NCBI GenBank assembly: GCA_965213885.1
Contig: OZ243919.1
Location: forward strand, 1,550,001-1,614,000
DNA from: VYFG01 sp965213885
Lineage (GTDB): Bacteria > Pseudomonadota > Gammaproteobacteria > Arenicellales > Poriferihabitantaceae
Direction: 5' to 3'
Length of the DNA stretch: 64,000 bases
Part shown: piece after piece, positions 34,216 to 42,740 of the stretch
How positions within the stretch are numbered: the stretch's first letter is position 1
How the letters are laid out: each line of letters opens with the position of its first letter
Notes under the pieces: model-generated
Told to the model about the DNA's origin: nothing
The model's input: only the letters and a program-made list of their open reading frames with translations
Databases searched by the model: none
Position numbers and translations under genes: made by a program

Positions 34216-34914
34216 ACGGGATGATTCCATCCGGTCTGGAGATGTGGTCAAGATCACAGTCTCGACTTGCCACAAACCATTATATTGCAACCCATGACTC
34301 CCTCATTTTGAAATCAAGAGGGGTTGTTGACAATAGTACTCTCCATCCCCCAAGGTATAAAAACCCCCGTGTTCGGTTTCTAAGAGAGCTTCTAAAGGTT
34401 GGGATCCAAGATCGTAAATAATCATGCCTTTCAAACGGCCATCGAGTTCATGGGATCCAAAATAAAAATTAGAGTCCTCCCTTCCTCCGTCTCCCATTAA
34501 ATCCATCTCTGCTTTCTGGCTTTCCAACTCTTCAATGATTTGAGCCACTGACTTCTCATTAGATCTTAGACTGGCTCTATAAATCCGAAGTCTGAACTTT
34601 GTTGCCCCCGAATAGGTTCTTCTGGGGTGATTGGGATCGATCATCACAGAAGCAGGAGCGGTTCTGATCCCCCCTGCCTGCATTGGATTGATTACATCAA
34701 CGGAGAGTTGATCCAAAAGGATCACGCGATCAAGGTACTGTTCATCAAACGAATCAAATCGATCAAATCGTTGACAAGCAAAGCGGACCAAATCCTGTTT
34801 TGGCGCTTGATATCCGGAACTGTCTTGAGCCACAACCAGATGGCTCCATAAAACCAGGGGGAACAAAAGGCTGATAACTTTCAAAAACTTCCCTACCACT
34901 TTCCAACCATCAAC
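34216..34914. repeat. Tandem duplication, copy 2 (about 700 bp)
   Basis: Direct copy of 32915-33622, covering most of paralogue B and its 3' flank. The first bases differ from copy 1 at scattered positions, and a few extra bases occur near 34268. Confidence 0.8.
34303..34899 (-). CDS. Exported protein of unknown function, paralogue B
   Basis: A GTG at 34899 gives a clean signal peptide (VGKFLKVISLLFPLVLWS, then LVVAQ) and a mature protein of about 175 residues. The open frame extends to 35202 but would run over the helicase gene's 3' end, so the GTG is preferred. It keeps the paralogue A motifs (IRTAPASVMIDPNHPR, FRLRIYRASLRSN, MDLMGDGGRED, QQPLLISK). One conserved Cys lies in VRFACQR and another near the end (YYCQQ). 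It is probably periplasmic or outer-membrane associated. No family is recognised. Confidence 0.62.
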   Translation of the reverse strand: MVGKFLKVISLLFPLVLWSHLVVAQDSSGYQAPKQDLVRFACQRFDRFDSFDEQYLDRVILLDQLSVDVINPMQAGGIRTAPASVMIDPNHPRRTYSGATKFRLRIYRASLRSNEKSVAQIIEELESQKAEMDLMGDGGREDSNFYFGSHELDGRLKGMIIYDLGSQPLEALLETEHGGFYTLGDGEYYCQQPLLISK

Positions 34915-34994
34915 ATGGTGCCTTGAAGGAACAAATGAAATTGAGAATCGACAGAGTGTGATCACAGCCTGGTCAAACGCGAAGTGACACGTAC

Positions 34995-37900
34995 TCAACG
35001 ATTCGGCTCGAACACCAGTTCGGGTATGACCGCTTCCCAGGCCTCGCATTTCATGGCGTCGCGATATTTTGGATCCGATGCCTCTCGGCTCCAACCCACC
35101 AGGGCGAATACTGCCGCGGCACAGCACCGCATCCCGGGCGGCGGTTCGAACGATCTGGCAAGGCGTCCCACTACTTGGCCGTGCCTGTTCAGCAATACCC
35201 AACGACCATCCGTTTGAATCCTCACCTCCAGGAGATCGCCGGTCGACAATGCCAGGATGGCGGCATGTATCAGATCATCGGCACGGCGGCGTCCGGCGTA
35301 TCCCAGATCAACGTCCTGAAGCCCGGGCCGGAAATGGCAGCACTCTATTGCTTCCGGGCATGGCGGAAGGTTGACAGCCTCGCGTTGTAGCGTCGCAGCA
35401 TGATCAGTCAATTCATCCTGAAATCCCCGGGAGCGGTTGAGGCGTGCGAGTGTGAGCGTCTGTCGTGCACGCGTCATCGCCACGTAATACAGCCGGCGTG
35501 GTGCATCGGAATCTTCTCGTTGGCCTACGCGATCCCAGCCGCCGTCCAGCACAACCACATGATCGAACTCCAGCCCCTTGGCGCGATGGGCGGTGAGCAG
35601 CAGCAATCCCCGCTGTCGACGGCGTATGTCCCGACCCCACTCCGCGAGCCACTCGATGAAATGGTCCACCGTAGTTTCTCCATCGCCGTTTTCCAGCGTG
35701 TGTTCCTCGATGGCCTGTCGCAGCAGGTCGTGCCAGGGACCGGAAGGCTGTGCGTCAACCCAACCGCGCAAGGACGTACCGTCGACGACCCGCTGGGCGC
35801 GCTGGCGCAACCATTCGACGAACACCCGGGTTTCCCGCAAGCGCCAGAATCCAGGAATATCCTCGTTCGCCATCTGCACCGGAACGTTGTATTCCTCGCA
35901 GAATGCTCTGATCGGGGTCAGGTATTCCCACTCGCGCGCGATCACCGCGCATCGTGACCAGTCCCAGTCCCACGTTGGCACAAGTTCCGAGAGGCGCAGC
36001 ATCTCGGCCATGACGACGCGGGCCTGGTGGATCGGATCATTTCCCGAGGGCAGGACCTGCACCCTCCCACGCGAAATCGGATCCAGTTCCGTCCATTCTC
36101 CGCCCGGCAACTCCTTCTCGCGGGCACGATCAACATGGATGGGGTGCCCTGACTTCATGCGGCTTCCTGCAGGTTCGATCATCGCGTTTGCGGCTGCCAC
36201 GATACAGCCCGTCGAACGGTAGTTTGCGGTCAGGTACACCGGCTTCGGCCCGTAGTCCGATTCGAAACGCCGGATGAACTCGACCGATGCGCCATTGAAG
36301 GCATAGATATTCTGATCATCATCCCCGACCGCGAACAGGGACAACTTGCCCGCGTCCTCTTCCAGCGTCCGTCCGGCCAGGGCCGAGATCAATTCATACT
36401 GCTCGGGACCGATGTCCTGATACTCATCCACGAGAATCCACCGGAAGCCCGCGAGCAGGCGCTCACGACGTTCGTCCGCTTCCTCCAGAGACAGTTCCTC
36501 ACCGCGGAGCAACGCGATCGCATGGCGCATCACGCTCCTGAAATCCCCATCGCCCGGTCGTTCCGACCAGCCGGTAAAACTGACTCCGGCCAGACGCATG
36601 GCAAGCGCGTGGCAGGTGAGCACCGTCACACCATGGCTGTCACGGCCAATCAACTGGGTGAGACGGCGCCGGATATCGACTGCGGCGTGACGGTTGTAGG
36701 CCAGGGCAAGGATGCCTCGGGGATTTTCCCGTCTGACGCGAACCAGCCAGGCGATGCGATGCACCAGAACACGCGTCTTTCCTGAACCGGGACCTGCGAG
36801 AACCAGCACATTGGTCTGTTCCCGTTCGTCAGCCACGATGCGTTGCTGGATGGGGTTTTTCAGGCTTTCGACAATTGTCCACCATGACGCCGGCGTCGTC
36901 TGCCGACCGATCTCCCGATCCCGTCCGGGCAGCCAACGGGCCAGAAACTCCTCCTCAGTCAGTGCAAAATATTCCATCGCCAGTCGCAGCGCCTCGCCCA
37001 TGGCAGTGAGTCCGCGTTCGGCGAACTCCACCATGACATGGATTTGAAGCACCCGCCCCTTGTAATGGAGCGCAAGGGGCTCGAAGTCCGCCTTCGAAAA
37101 GCCGCGCCGATCCCGTCGTTCCAGCTTGATGGTCATGGCCGGGCGAAACACCGCCAGCCCCTTGTTGAGTCGGAGCACCTCCTGCTCGTGGAGCCAGAGC
37201 AGTGCCCTGTCCATCAGTTTCGCCGGATTCCGGACTCTGCTCTTCAGAACCAGGTCCGACTCGATCTCCTGGAGGAGTTTCCCGAGCGTGGTCTCGGTCA
37301 GAAGGTCGGTTCCCCGGCTTGCCGGGGGCAGGCAGCCCAGCAGATGTTCCAGCAACCGGCCAGCCGCATCGCGGCGCAGACCGGCGACCCTTTCCAGCGT
37401 CCCCCATTCACGATACAGCGTAATCCACGCAATCTCGGCATCGCGTTTGCGTACCGTGAGGCTGCCTGCGGCGCCTTCGTCCTCTCCGCGTCCGTCTGAA
37501 GCGATGCTCCGGACAATGCGGTACAGCCGTTCCGGCAGCGGGTCGACCAGACCATGGTCCCGCAGCACCTGGGCGGCGATGCGCAGATGGAGGGGTGCGC
37601 TGTCTCCCATTCCGAGGTCCGGGGCCGTCTCGCGCATATGGGCGATGAGGGCAACCTCCAGTGCGGCTGCCTCTTCGAGGCGCTTCCTCGACGAGCGGGC
37701 CACGCCGGCGTGGACGAACGCTGTCAGCGCGGTGTCATTGCTGGCGATACCGAATCGCTCGAGGTCGTACAGGGCGCCGCGGACACGTTCGGGACTCAGG
37801 CCAGAGACTCCCATCAGTTCATCCGTGCTCACCCCTTCATCGGCGCCCGCTTCGATCAGCGCCTCCGAGATGCGCAGCAGTTGCCCACGATACGCATCCG

Positions 37901-40106
37901 AGATTCCAGCCCCGTCAAGTCGCCGTTTGGCCCCATCGATCGAACTCACCCGAAGCGAGGATGGGAACACCTGGACGAAATTCTCCTCCCTGGCCAGGAG
38001 CCGTGATTCCTCCAGCCAGGCGACAGCGGTCCTCACCCGGGTATCATCGGTCGCGGAATCACGCCCGAACGCCTGTTCCTCGTCCTCGTCGAGGATTTCC
38101 CCCGCGGTCGCCACCACATCGCCGCCGTAGCGCTTCTTCCGATCCAGATTGCGCAATGCCCTGAGGATTCCGTGAATCTCTTCGCGGGTAAGTTGAGACC
38201 GCGCCGACATCCCGAATTGACGCTCGACATCATCCGCCGCATAGAGAAGAACGCAACGCGCCGAGTTTCCATCGCGGCCGGCGCGGCCGGCTTCCTGCAG
38301 ATAGTTCTCCAGGGAACCCGGTATATCGGCGTGGATGACCAGACGAACGTCCGGCTTGTCGATACCCATGCCAAAGGCGTTGGTGGCGGAGATCACGCGC
38401 AGTTCACCCGCAATGAAGCGCCGTTGCACATCCTTCTTGGTTTCGGGAGGCAGGCCTGCGTGGAAGCGATCCGCGGCAATACCCTTCAACTGCAGGTACT
38501 CCGCGATGTTCTCGCTCTGCCGGCGCGTCGCACAGTAGACGATGGCGCCGCCCGGCCCGTCTGCAGGAAGATGGGACGTCAGGACCTGGAAAATATCCGA
38601 GAGCTTCTCTCCTGTCGTGGTCGGGATCACCTCGAAGGTGAGATTGAGGCGCTCGGCACCGCCGTTGAACACGCTCAGTTCGATGCCGAGTTCGTCCCGA
38701 AAATGCCGGGAAATATCTCCAACAACATCGGGTTTGGCGGTCGCGGTCAGGCACAGAACCGGAGGTATGGGTTCGGTGCCCGCCATTTCACGGATGAAAC
38801 GACCCACATAGCGGTAATCGGGCCGAAAATCATGCCCCCAGCGCGACAGGCAATGTGCCTCGTCCAGCACCCAGGCTCCAATCTCGCGCTGATTCAGTAC
38901 TCGCCTGAGCGGACGGGAACGCAACTGCTCCGGCGAGATCAGCAGGATACCGGCGTCCCCCAGCCGGATGCGGTCCAGAGCGTCGGCACGCTCCGGCATT
39001 GACAATAGCCCGTTTACCGTCACGCAACAGCCGATGCCACGCTCCTCCAGTCCGGCCACCTGATCCGCCATCAGCGCAACCAGGGGCGATATCACCACCG
39101 TCAGCGCACCGGTCTTGTCGTAGCGCGACAATGCGGGGATCTGGTAGCAGAGGGATTTGCCGGTGCCCGTGGGTAGAATCCCGAGTACGTGCCGTCCCGC
39201 CATCACCTCCTCGACGATTCCCCGCTGCATGGGCCTGCCGTCTTCGTCAATCGGCTCAGGTCGAAATCTGTCGTAACCGAACCAGCGTTTCAGTTCCTTA
39301 CCTGCATCATGCCGATTCCGGCACCAGCTGCAAGCCGGATCGGTGCAGGCGGTATCCCTCAGGCGGCGCACCAGTTGCCCTGCTTCCGGAAACTGATGGC
39401 GCACCCAAGGCGGCATGACCGAATTGCTGCCGGCAACACTCATCCACGCCAACGCATATGCCAGCGGCCAACCGGGATTGTCATCGAGCATCACGAAGTA
39501 TTGCGCCTGTACTGTACAGGCGGAGTTCTCCAGCCTCTGTCCGATCGCCATTGCAGCATCGGTCCGCGACGGACGGCAGGCTCCCCGAACCTGCTGGAAG
39601 AAATCGTCCAGAGCGCTGTCCGCACCAGCGGAATCCGGCGTACACAACCAGTGCCATGCCGCAAGCAAATCCGGTGCAGCCTTGGCCAATGCCCTGCGCT
39701 CATCGCCAAACACCTCCAATGCAATCCGGGCATCCCATTCCGGGTCGTTCCGCTTCCCGCTCTTGATACTGCCGTCCTGATAGTGCTTGATCAGGCTGTG
39801 ATAGGGGTTGCGGGGAAATGCGAGCGGGCTGAGGCGCAGCGTGTCCACCACCGGAAGCTTCAGCAGTTGAAGATTCGGCATTACCGCTGCCAGACGGGGT
39901 CGGTCGAAGGCGATCAGATTGTGCCCAATTAAAAAAGATGCGTCCTTGGCAAAGCCGTCGAGCTGCGCCAATGCCGCGACAACACCCTTACCCGAATACG
40001 CCAGACTTTGGTCGGTGTCCGATCGGATCGCGCCAAAGGCATAAATGCGGTCCCCGACGATTTCCAGGTCGAGAGAGAGGCCGCATGACTGAGAATCTGG
40101 ATGCAT
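34995..40106 (-). CDS. Fusion protein: DEDD exonuclease-like domain + RecQ helicase + UvrD/Rep helicase
   Basis: This single protein of 1703 residues carries three DNA-processing modules. Residues about 10-135 look like a DnaQ/DEDD 3'-5' exonuclease: D13 and E15 in LDLEIV, D68 in GHNLIAFDRPRL, D125 in NDPEWDARIALEVF. Residues about 300-760 are an SF2 RecQ core: ILPTGTGKSLCYQIP, LDEAHCLSRWGHDFRPDY, ATNAFGMGID, YLQEAGRAGRDG. Residues about 1090-1560 are an SF1A UvrD/Rep core: LAGPGSGKTRVLVHRIAW, LVDEYQDIGPEQYEL, VGDDDQNIYAFNGAS, YLTANYRSTG, TAHRAKGLEFDHVVVLDGG, YYVAMTRARQTL. About 130 further residues follow. It stands alone, between the duplicated unknown genes and a toxin-antitoxin pair. DNA repair and defence against foreign DNA are both plausible. 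Confidence 0.9.
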   Translation of the reverse strand: MHPDSQSCGLSLDLEIVGDRIYAFGAIRSDTDQSLAYSGKGVVAALAQLDGFAKDASFLIGHNLIAFDRPRLAAVMPNLQLLKLPVVDTLRLSPLAFPRNPYHSLIKHYQDGSIKSGKRNDPEWDARIALEVFGDERRALAKAAPDLLAAWHWLCTPDSAGADSALDDFFQQVRGACRPSRTDAAMAIGQRLENSACTVQAQYFVMLDDNPGWPLAYALAWMSVAGSNSVMPPWVRHQFPEAGQLVRRLRDTACTDPACSWCRNRHDAGKELKRWFGYDRFRPEPIDEDGRPMQRGIVEEVMAGRHVLGILPTGTGKSLCYQIPALSRYDKTGALTVVISPLVALMADQVAGLEERGIGCCVTVNGLLSMPERADALDRIRLGDAGILLISPEQLRSRPLRRVLNQREIGAWVLDEAHCLSRWGHDFRPDYRYVGRFIREMAGTEPIPPVLCLTATAKPDVVGDISRHFRDELGIELSVFNGGAERLNLTFEVIPTTTGEKLSDIFQVLTSHLPADGPGGAIVYCATRRQSENIAEYLQLKGIAADRFHAGLPPETKKDVQRRFIAGELRVISATNAFGMGIDKPDVRLVIHADIPGSLENYLQEAGRAGRDGNSARCVLLYAADDVERQFGMSARSQLTREEIHGILRALRNLDRKKRYGGDVVATAGEILDEDEEQAFGRDSATDDTRVRTAVAWLEESRLLAREENFVQVFPSSLRVSSIDGAKRRLDGAGISDAYRGQLLRISEALIEAGADEGVSTDELMGVSGLSPERVRGALYDLERFGIASNDTALTAFVHAGVARSSRKRLEEAAALEVALIAHMRETAPDLGMGDSAPLHLRIAAQVLRDHGLVDPLPERLYRIVRSIASDGRGEDEGAAGSLTVRKRDAEIAWITLYREWGTLERVAGLRRDAAGRLLEHLLGCLPPASRGTDLLTETTLGKLLQEIESDLVLKSRVRNPAKLMDRALLWLHEQEVLRLNKGLAVFRPAMTIKLERRDRRGFSKADFEPLALHYKGRVLQIHVMVEFAERGLTAMGEALRLAMEYFALTEEEFLARWLPGRDREIGRQTTPASWWTIVESLKNPIQQRIVADEREQTNVLVLAGPGSGKTRVLVHRIAWLVRVRRENPRGILALAYNRHAAVDIRRRLTQLIGRDSHGVTVLTCHALAMRLAGVSFTGWSERPGDGDFRSVMRHAIALLRGEELSLEEADERRERLLAGFRWILVDEYQDIGPEQYELISALAGRTLEEDAGKLSLFAVGDDDQNIYAFNGASVEFIRRFESDYGPKPVYLTANYRSTGCIVAAANAMIEPAGSRMKSGHPIHVDRAREKELPGGEWTELDPISRGRVQVLPSGNDPIHQARVVMAEMLRLSELVPTWDWDWSRCAVIAREWEYLTPIRAFCEEYNVPVQMANEDIPGFWRLRETRVFVEWLRQRAQRVVDGTSLRGWVDAQPSGPWHDLLRQAIEEHTLENGDGETTVDHFIEWLAEWGRDIRRRQRGLLLLTAHRAKGLEFDHVVVLDGGWDRVGQREDSDAPRRLYYVAMTRARQTLTLARLNRSRGFQDELTDHAATLQREAVNLPPCPEAIECCHFRPGLQDVDLGYAGRRRADDLIHAAILALSTGDLLEVRIQTDGRWVLLNRHGQVVGRLARSFEPPPGMRCCAAAVFALVGWSREASDPKYRDAMKCEAWEAVIPELVFEPNR

Positions 40107-40387
40107 CCCGGTTGATTTTCAGGTCACCGACAACAACGCCTTCGCCTGCCTTGCCCCATGACTGACTTCATGAAATCACGGCCCTGCGGCTGCAGGAAAT
40201 TTCAGGGCACCGATGTCTGGCCACCCCTCCCGTTCTCATTTCCGAGCCGTGATGGACCATACACCCAATTCGCTCATCAGCATTCCTGTTCAACAACTCC
40301 GCAGGCCTTGGCATGTAATACATGGATTGGCAGGACTGAAGAAATTGAAATCCTGTCTGAATGTTTCCGGAAGGGGGACTCGACCCG

Positions 40388-40816
40388 TCAGATTCCAGCC
40401 GTCCAGGGATCTACGATTTCAATGTCCATGCCCTGGAAGTCGCGGACATTGCGCGTCGCCACGGCCATCCCGCGCGAGCGGGCGATTGCCGCGATCTGGC
40501 AATCGATGTGCGCGACAGGACGGCCGGCGGAACGGCGCCTGGCGGCAAGATCCGCATAAGCACGGGTCGCTCCGCCATCGAACGGCAGAATCCGGTTCGT
40601 GAAGGCATCCTGCAGCAGCCGCTCGATGTTTGATATCAGCATCTGCCGCCGCCTGCCCGCAGCCACAATGGCGGCGCCGTAACGTAACTCTGCTTCACTG
40701 ACCGCCGAGAAATACAGGCCCTCCAGAGGATTGCCGGCAACCCACGCTTCCACGCCTGGATCCGGAGACCTGCGGATCAGTTCAGATATGACATTCGTGT
40801 CCAGCACCACAGACAT
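40388..40816 (-). CDS. fitB: PIN-domain toxin of FitB/VapC type
   Basis: PIN toxins are Mg-dependent ribonucleases. The 142-residue protein shows the acidic set of the family: Asp in VVLDTNVISELIR, Glu in SAVSEAELRYG, Asp in AHIDCQIAAIAR, and a late Asp/Asn segment (ATRNVRDFQGMDIEIVDPW). The wording resembles FitB and related VapC. It starts 10 bases after the antitoxin stop, in the usual antitoxin-first order. Confidence 0.88.
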   Translation of the reverse strand: MSVVLDTNVISELIRRSPDPGVEAWVAGNPLEGLYFSAVSEAELRYGAAIVAAGRRRQMLISNIERLLQDAFTNRILPFDGGATRAYADLAARRRSAGRPVAHIDCQIAAIARSRGMAVATRNVRDFQGMDIEIVDPWTAGI

Positions 40817-40826
40817 GACCGCGCGA

Positions 40827-41069
40827 TCAATCGAGGGACGGCGGTTCGCGCCCCGGCCCACGTGGCGGCAATTCCAGATCTACCCCGTTGTCCGGACCGA
40901 AATGCGAGCGGGCAATGTCCGCCAGGTTCCGGGGGTCCGTTTTGCGGCCCACTGCTTCGCGGAGGATGATCCGTGCTTCCTCTTCCATCGAACGATGGTT
41001 TGCGGCGGCGCGTACACGCAGGCGTGTCTTCACATTATCATCGAGATTTCGGATCGTGATGCTTGCCAT
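40827..41069 (-). CDS. fitA: FitA-like ribbon-helix-helix antitoxin
   Basis: The 80-residue protein starts MASITIRNLDDNVKTRLRVR and continues with NHRSMEEEARIILREAV, the Arc/RHH pattern of FitA antitoxins. The C-terminal tail (proline-rich, ending GREPPSLD) would bind the toxin. The ATG at 41069 has AAGG 6 bases upstream. FitA-type antitoxins bind inverted repeats in their own promoter, and one is present here. Confidence 0.88.
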   Translation of the reverse strand: MASITIRNLDDNVKTRLRVRAAANHRSMEEEARIILREAVGRKTDPRNLADIARSHFGPDNGVDLELPPRGPGREPPSLD

Positions 41070-41099
41070 GGTCGTACCTTCCGGAAGTCGCGGCATCCG

Positions 41100-41128
41100 A
41101 ATGTACGCCATGATTGCGATGCAATCAA
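41100..41128 (-). promoter_or_regulatory. Promoter of the fitAB-type pair
   Basis: On the minus strand TTGATT (plus 41123-41128) and TACATT (plus 41100-41105) are separated by exactly 17 bases. Transcription would start about 25 bases ahead of the antitoxin ATG. Confidence 0.65.
41111..41127. promoter_or_regulatory. Probable antitoxin operator
   Basis: TGATTGC and GCAATCA form a perfect 7-bp inverted repeat with a 3-base centre, filling the spacer between the -35 and -10 boxes. Binding of the RHH antitoxin here would block RNA polymerase. Confidence 0.6.
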
Positions 41129-41660
41129 TCGGCAAAGGTAAGCAATATCGAAAATCCGGGTAGCGCCACTGAAAATATTGACCGCCGGGACGGACAGGCT
41201 TTACGGCGCCTCCGGAAGAAACAGGGGTGGGGCAGGAAGACGCGGGAGCATGGCCACGCGGCGGATGCCGGCGCACTGCCGGATCACGCCGTGCGGGTCT
41301 GGTGCGTGCTCCTGGACGCCGGGGTCACGGTACGCAGCAACCTGCATCCCTCCACGGTGAGGAACGTAGTGGCCGGTAGGGGATGGCTGGGCGGCGGGCC
41401 GGTGAGGCACCTCCGCTGACCGTTTTCCATTCCCTTCAATCCTCCGGGGGTTCCGTCATGAGTATCCAGACCGATCAGTCGCCCCGAGCCCGAACCGGCG
41501 CGCAGATCGTTTCCGTCCATCTCACCGGCGGCGACCTTGCTGCCGATCGAAATGCAGTCCGGTGCTTCCGGCCGTGCACGGACAGTGACATCGCTCCGTT
41601 CCACCCTGATGAAGAATAAAGAAGTGCGGAACCGGGAGAGGTGCTCCCGCGGCCTGACAG
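41129..41660. other. Intergenic region of about 530 bases without a convincing gene
   Basis: Short open frames exist, for example one starting with ATG at 41458 of 53 codons and ending RFHPDEE-like, but none has a good ribosome binding site plus recognisable features. The region separates the toxin-antitoxin pair from the kinase/choline dehydrogenase genes. Confidence 0.45.
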
Positions 41661-42740
41661 TCAGTCCGTGGTCTCCGCCGAACCGGGAACGGCTTCCAGT
41701 CCGCACCGGTCCCGGAACAGGTTGGCGGCATGGTCCGGCGGCACCTCCGAAAGGATCTCCAGCGTCCGCCAGGACTGCGCCGTGCCGATGCCGAGATAGC
41801 GGTTTCCGGGCTCCGCGTTGAGGTGGTGGAAGGCGATGCAGACGCTGAGGCAAAGTCGTATGCAGGCCAGCGGAAAAACCACGCCGATCTCCTCCGGCAA
41901 GAGCGGATTCTGTTCGTGGTATCCGGCCACGATGTCGGCCGCGACATCCAGGGGGCGGTCGCTGTCCAGCATCGCGTAGGCGCAGGCGATCGCAACATCC
42001 GACACCAGCCATCCGTAGAGCATGTCGCCGAAGTCAATGAGCCCGCACACCCGCCCCTGCGCGCCCGCAGGAAGTTCGACAAGGATATTGTTGTCATTGG
42101 CATCATTGTGGATAGCCCCCCGGCGCAGGGCCTCGCTCGCCGTCAGCACCCGTTCCCGGTAAAGCCCGGAGAATACGGCGATCAGGCCCTCCCTACCCGG
42201 GTCCGCATCCGGCAACCGGTATGCCTCCAGAACTTCCATGGCCCGGCACAGGTCCCAGGGCAAAGGGCGCTCCAGGGCCGGATGACGGAAATCCTGCAGT
42301 GCCCGACCGACCCGCGCGATGCATTGCCCCAGGGAACGGTGGAGGGCCGCCTCCCTGGGATTCACCCCGGAGAAAAGCCGCCCGCCGACCCAGCTCGTCA
42401 GCCGGCACAGGTGAAGGCTTCCGTTGTCCGCCCGTATGGTTGCCCTGCTTTCGCCGTCAACCGTCGGAATCACCCGGGGAAACTCGAGCCCGTCCAGATC
42501 CGCCATTCCGGCAAGGGCCTGTTCCTGGCACTCCAGCACGGACGTGTCCTCGGAGGCATTGCAGATCTTGAAAACCCGGGAGCGCCCTTCCGGCTGCCCT
42601 TGGACATGGACGCGATAATTCAGGTCACGCTCCCCGTTGAGCGGGACCAGGGTGCCCCGCAGGCCCCATCGGGCCTCCAGCGTCTGTTCGATCCGCTCCC
42701 GGCTGACCACCGGGAGCGCCACCGAAAACCTACCGGGCAT
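41661..42740 (-). CDS. APH-fold phosphotransferase (hydroxylysine kinase / choline kinase-like)
   Basis: This kinase-fold protein of about 359 residues has the catalytic loop in GAIHNDANDNNILV (HxDxxxxN) and the metal motif in LIDFGDMLYGWLVSDVAIA. The nucleotide-binding lobe lies at the front (LVPLNGERDLNYRVHV, RVFKICNASED). The wording is closest to the hydroxylysine kinase/AGPHD1 group. The ATG at 42740 lies within the last codons of betA, so the two are translationally coupled. Phosphorylation of a small amino alcohol is a reasonable guess; the substrate is not known. Confidence 0.75.
   Translation of the reverse strand: MPGRFSVALPVVSRERIEQTLEARWGLRGTLVPLNGERDLNYRVHVQGQPEGRSRVFKICNASEDTSVLECQEQALAGMADLDGLEFPRVIPTVDGESRATIRADNGSLHLCRLTSWVGGRLFSGVNPREAALHRSLGQCIARVGRALQDFRHPALERPLPWDLCRAMEVLEAYRLPDADPGREGLIAVFSGLYRERVLTASEALRRGAIHNDANDNNILVELPAGAQGRVCGLIDFGDMLYGWLVSDVAIACAYAMLDSDRPLDVAADIVAGYHEQNPLLPEEIGVVFPLACIRLCLSVCIAFHHLNAEPGNRYLGIGTAQSWRTLEILSEVPPDHAANLFRDRCGLEAVPGSAETTD

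Noticed and set aside
32551..35000. Insertion sequence at the AT-richer island
   Set aside because: No transposase and no terminal inverted repeats or target duplications were seen around the direct repeats.
40370..40395. tRNA-like T-arm (GGACTCGACCC) suggesting a tRNA fragment or attachment site
   Set aside because: The flanking bases do not form a T-stem or acceptor stem, and no matching repeat marks an integrated element.
41458..41619. Possible 53-codon gene starting MSIQTDQSPRARTGAQ
   Set aside because: Weak ribosome site, no motif and no coupling to neighbours. Kept only as a note in the intergenic entry.
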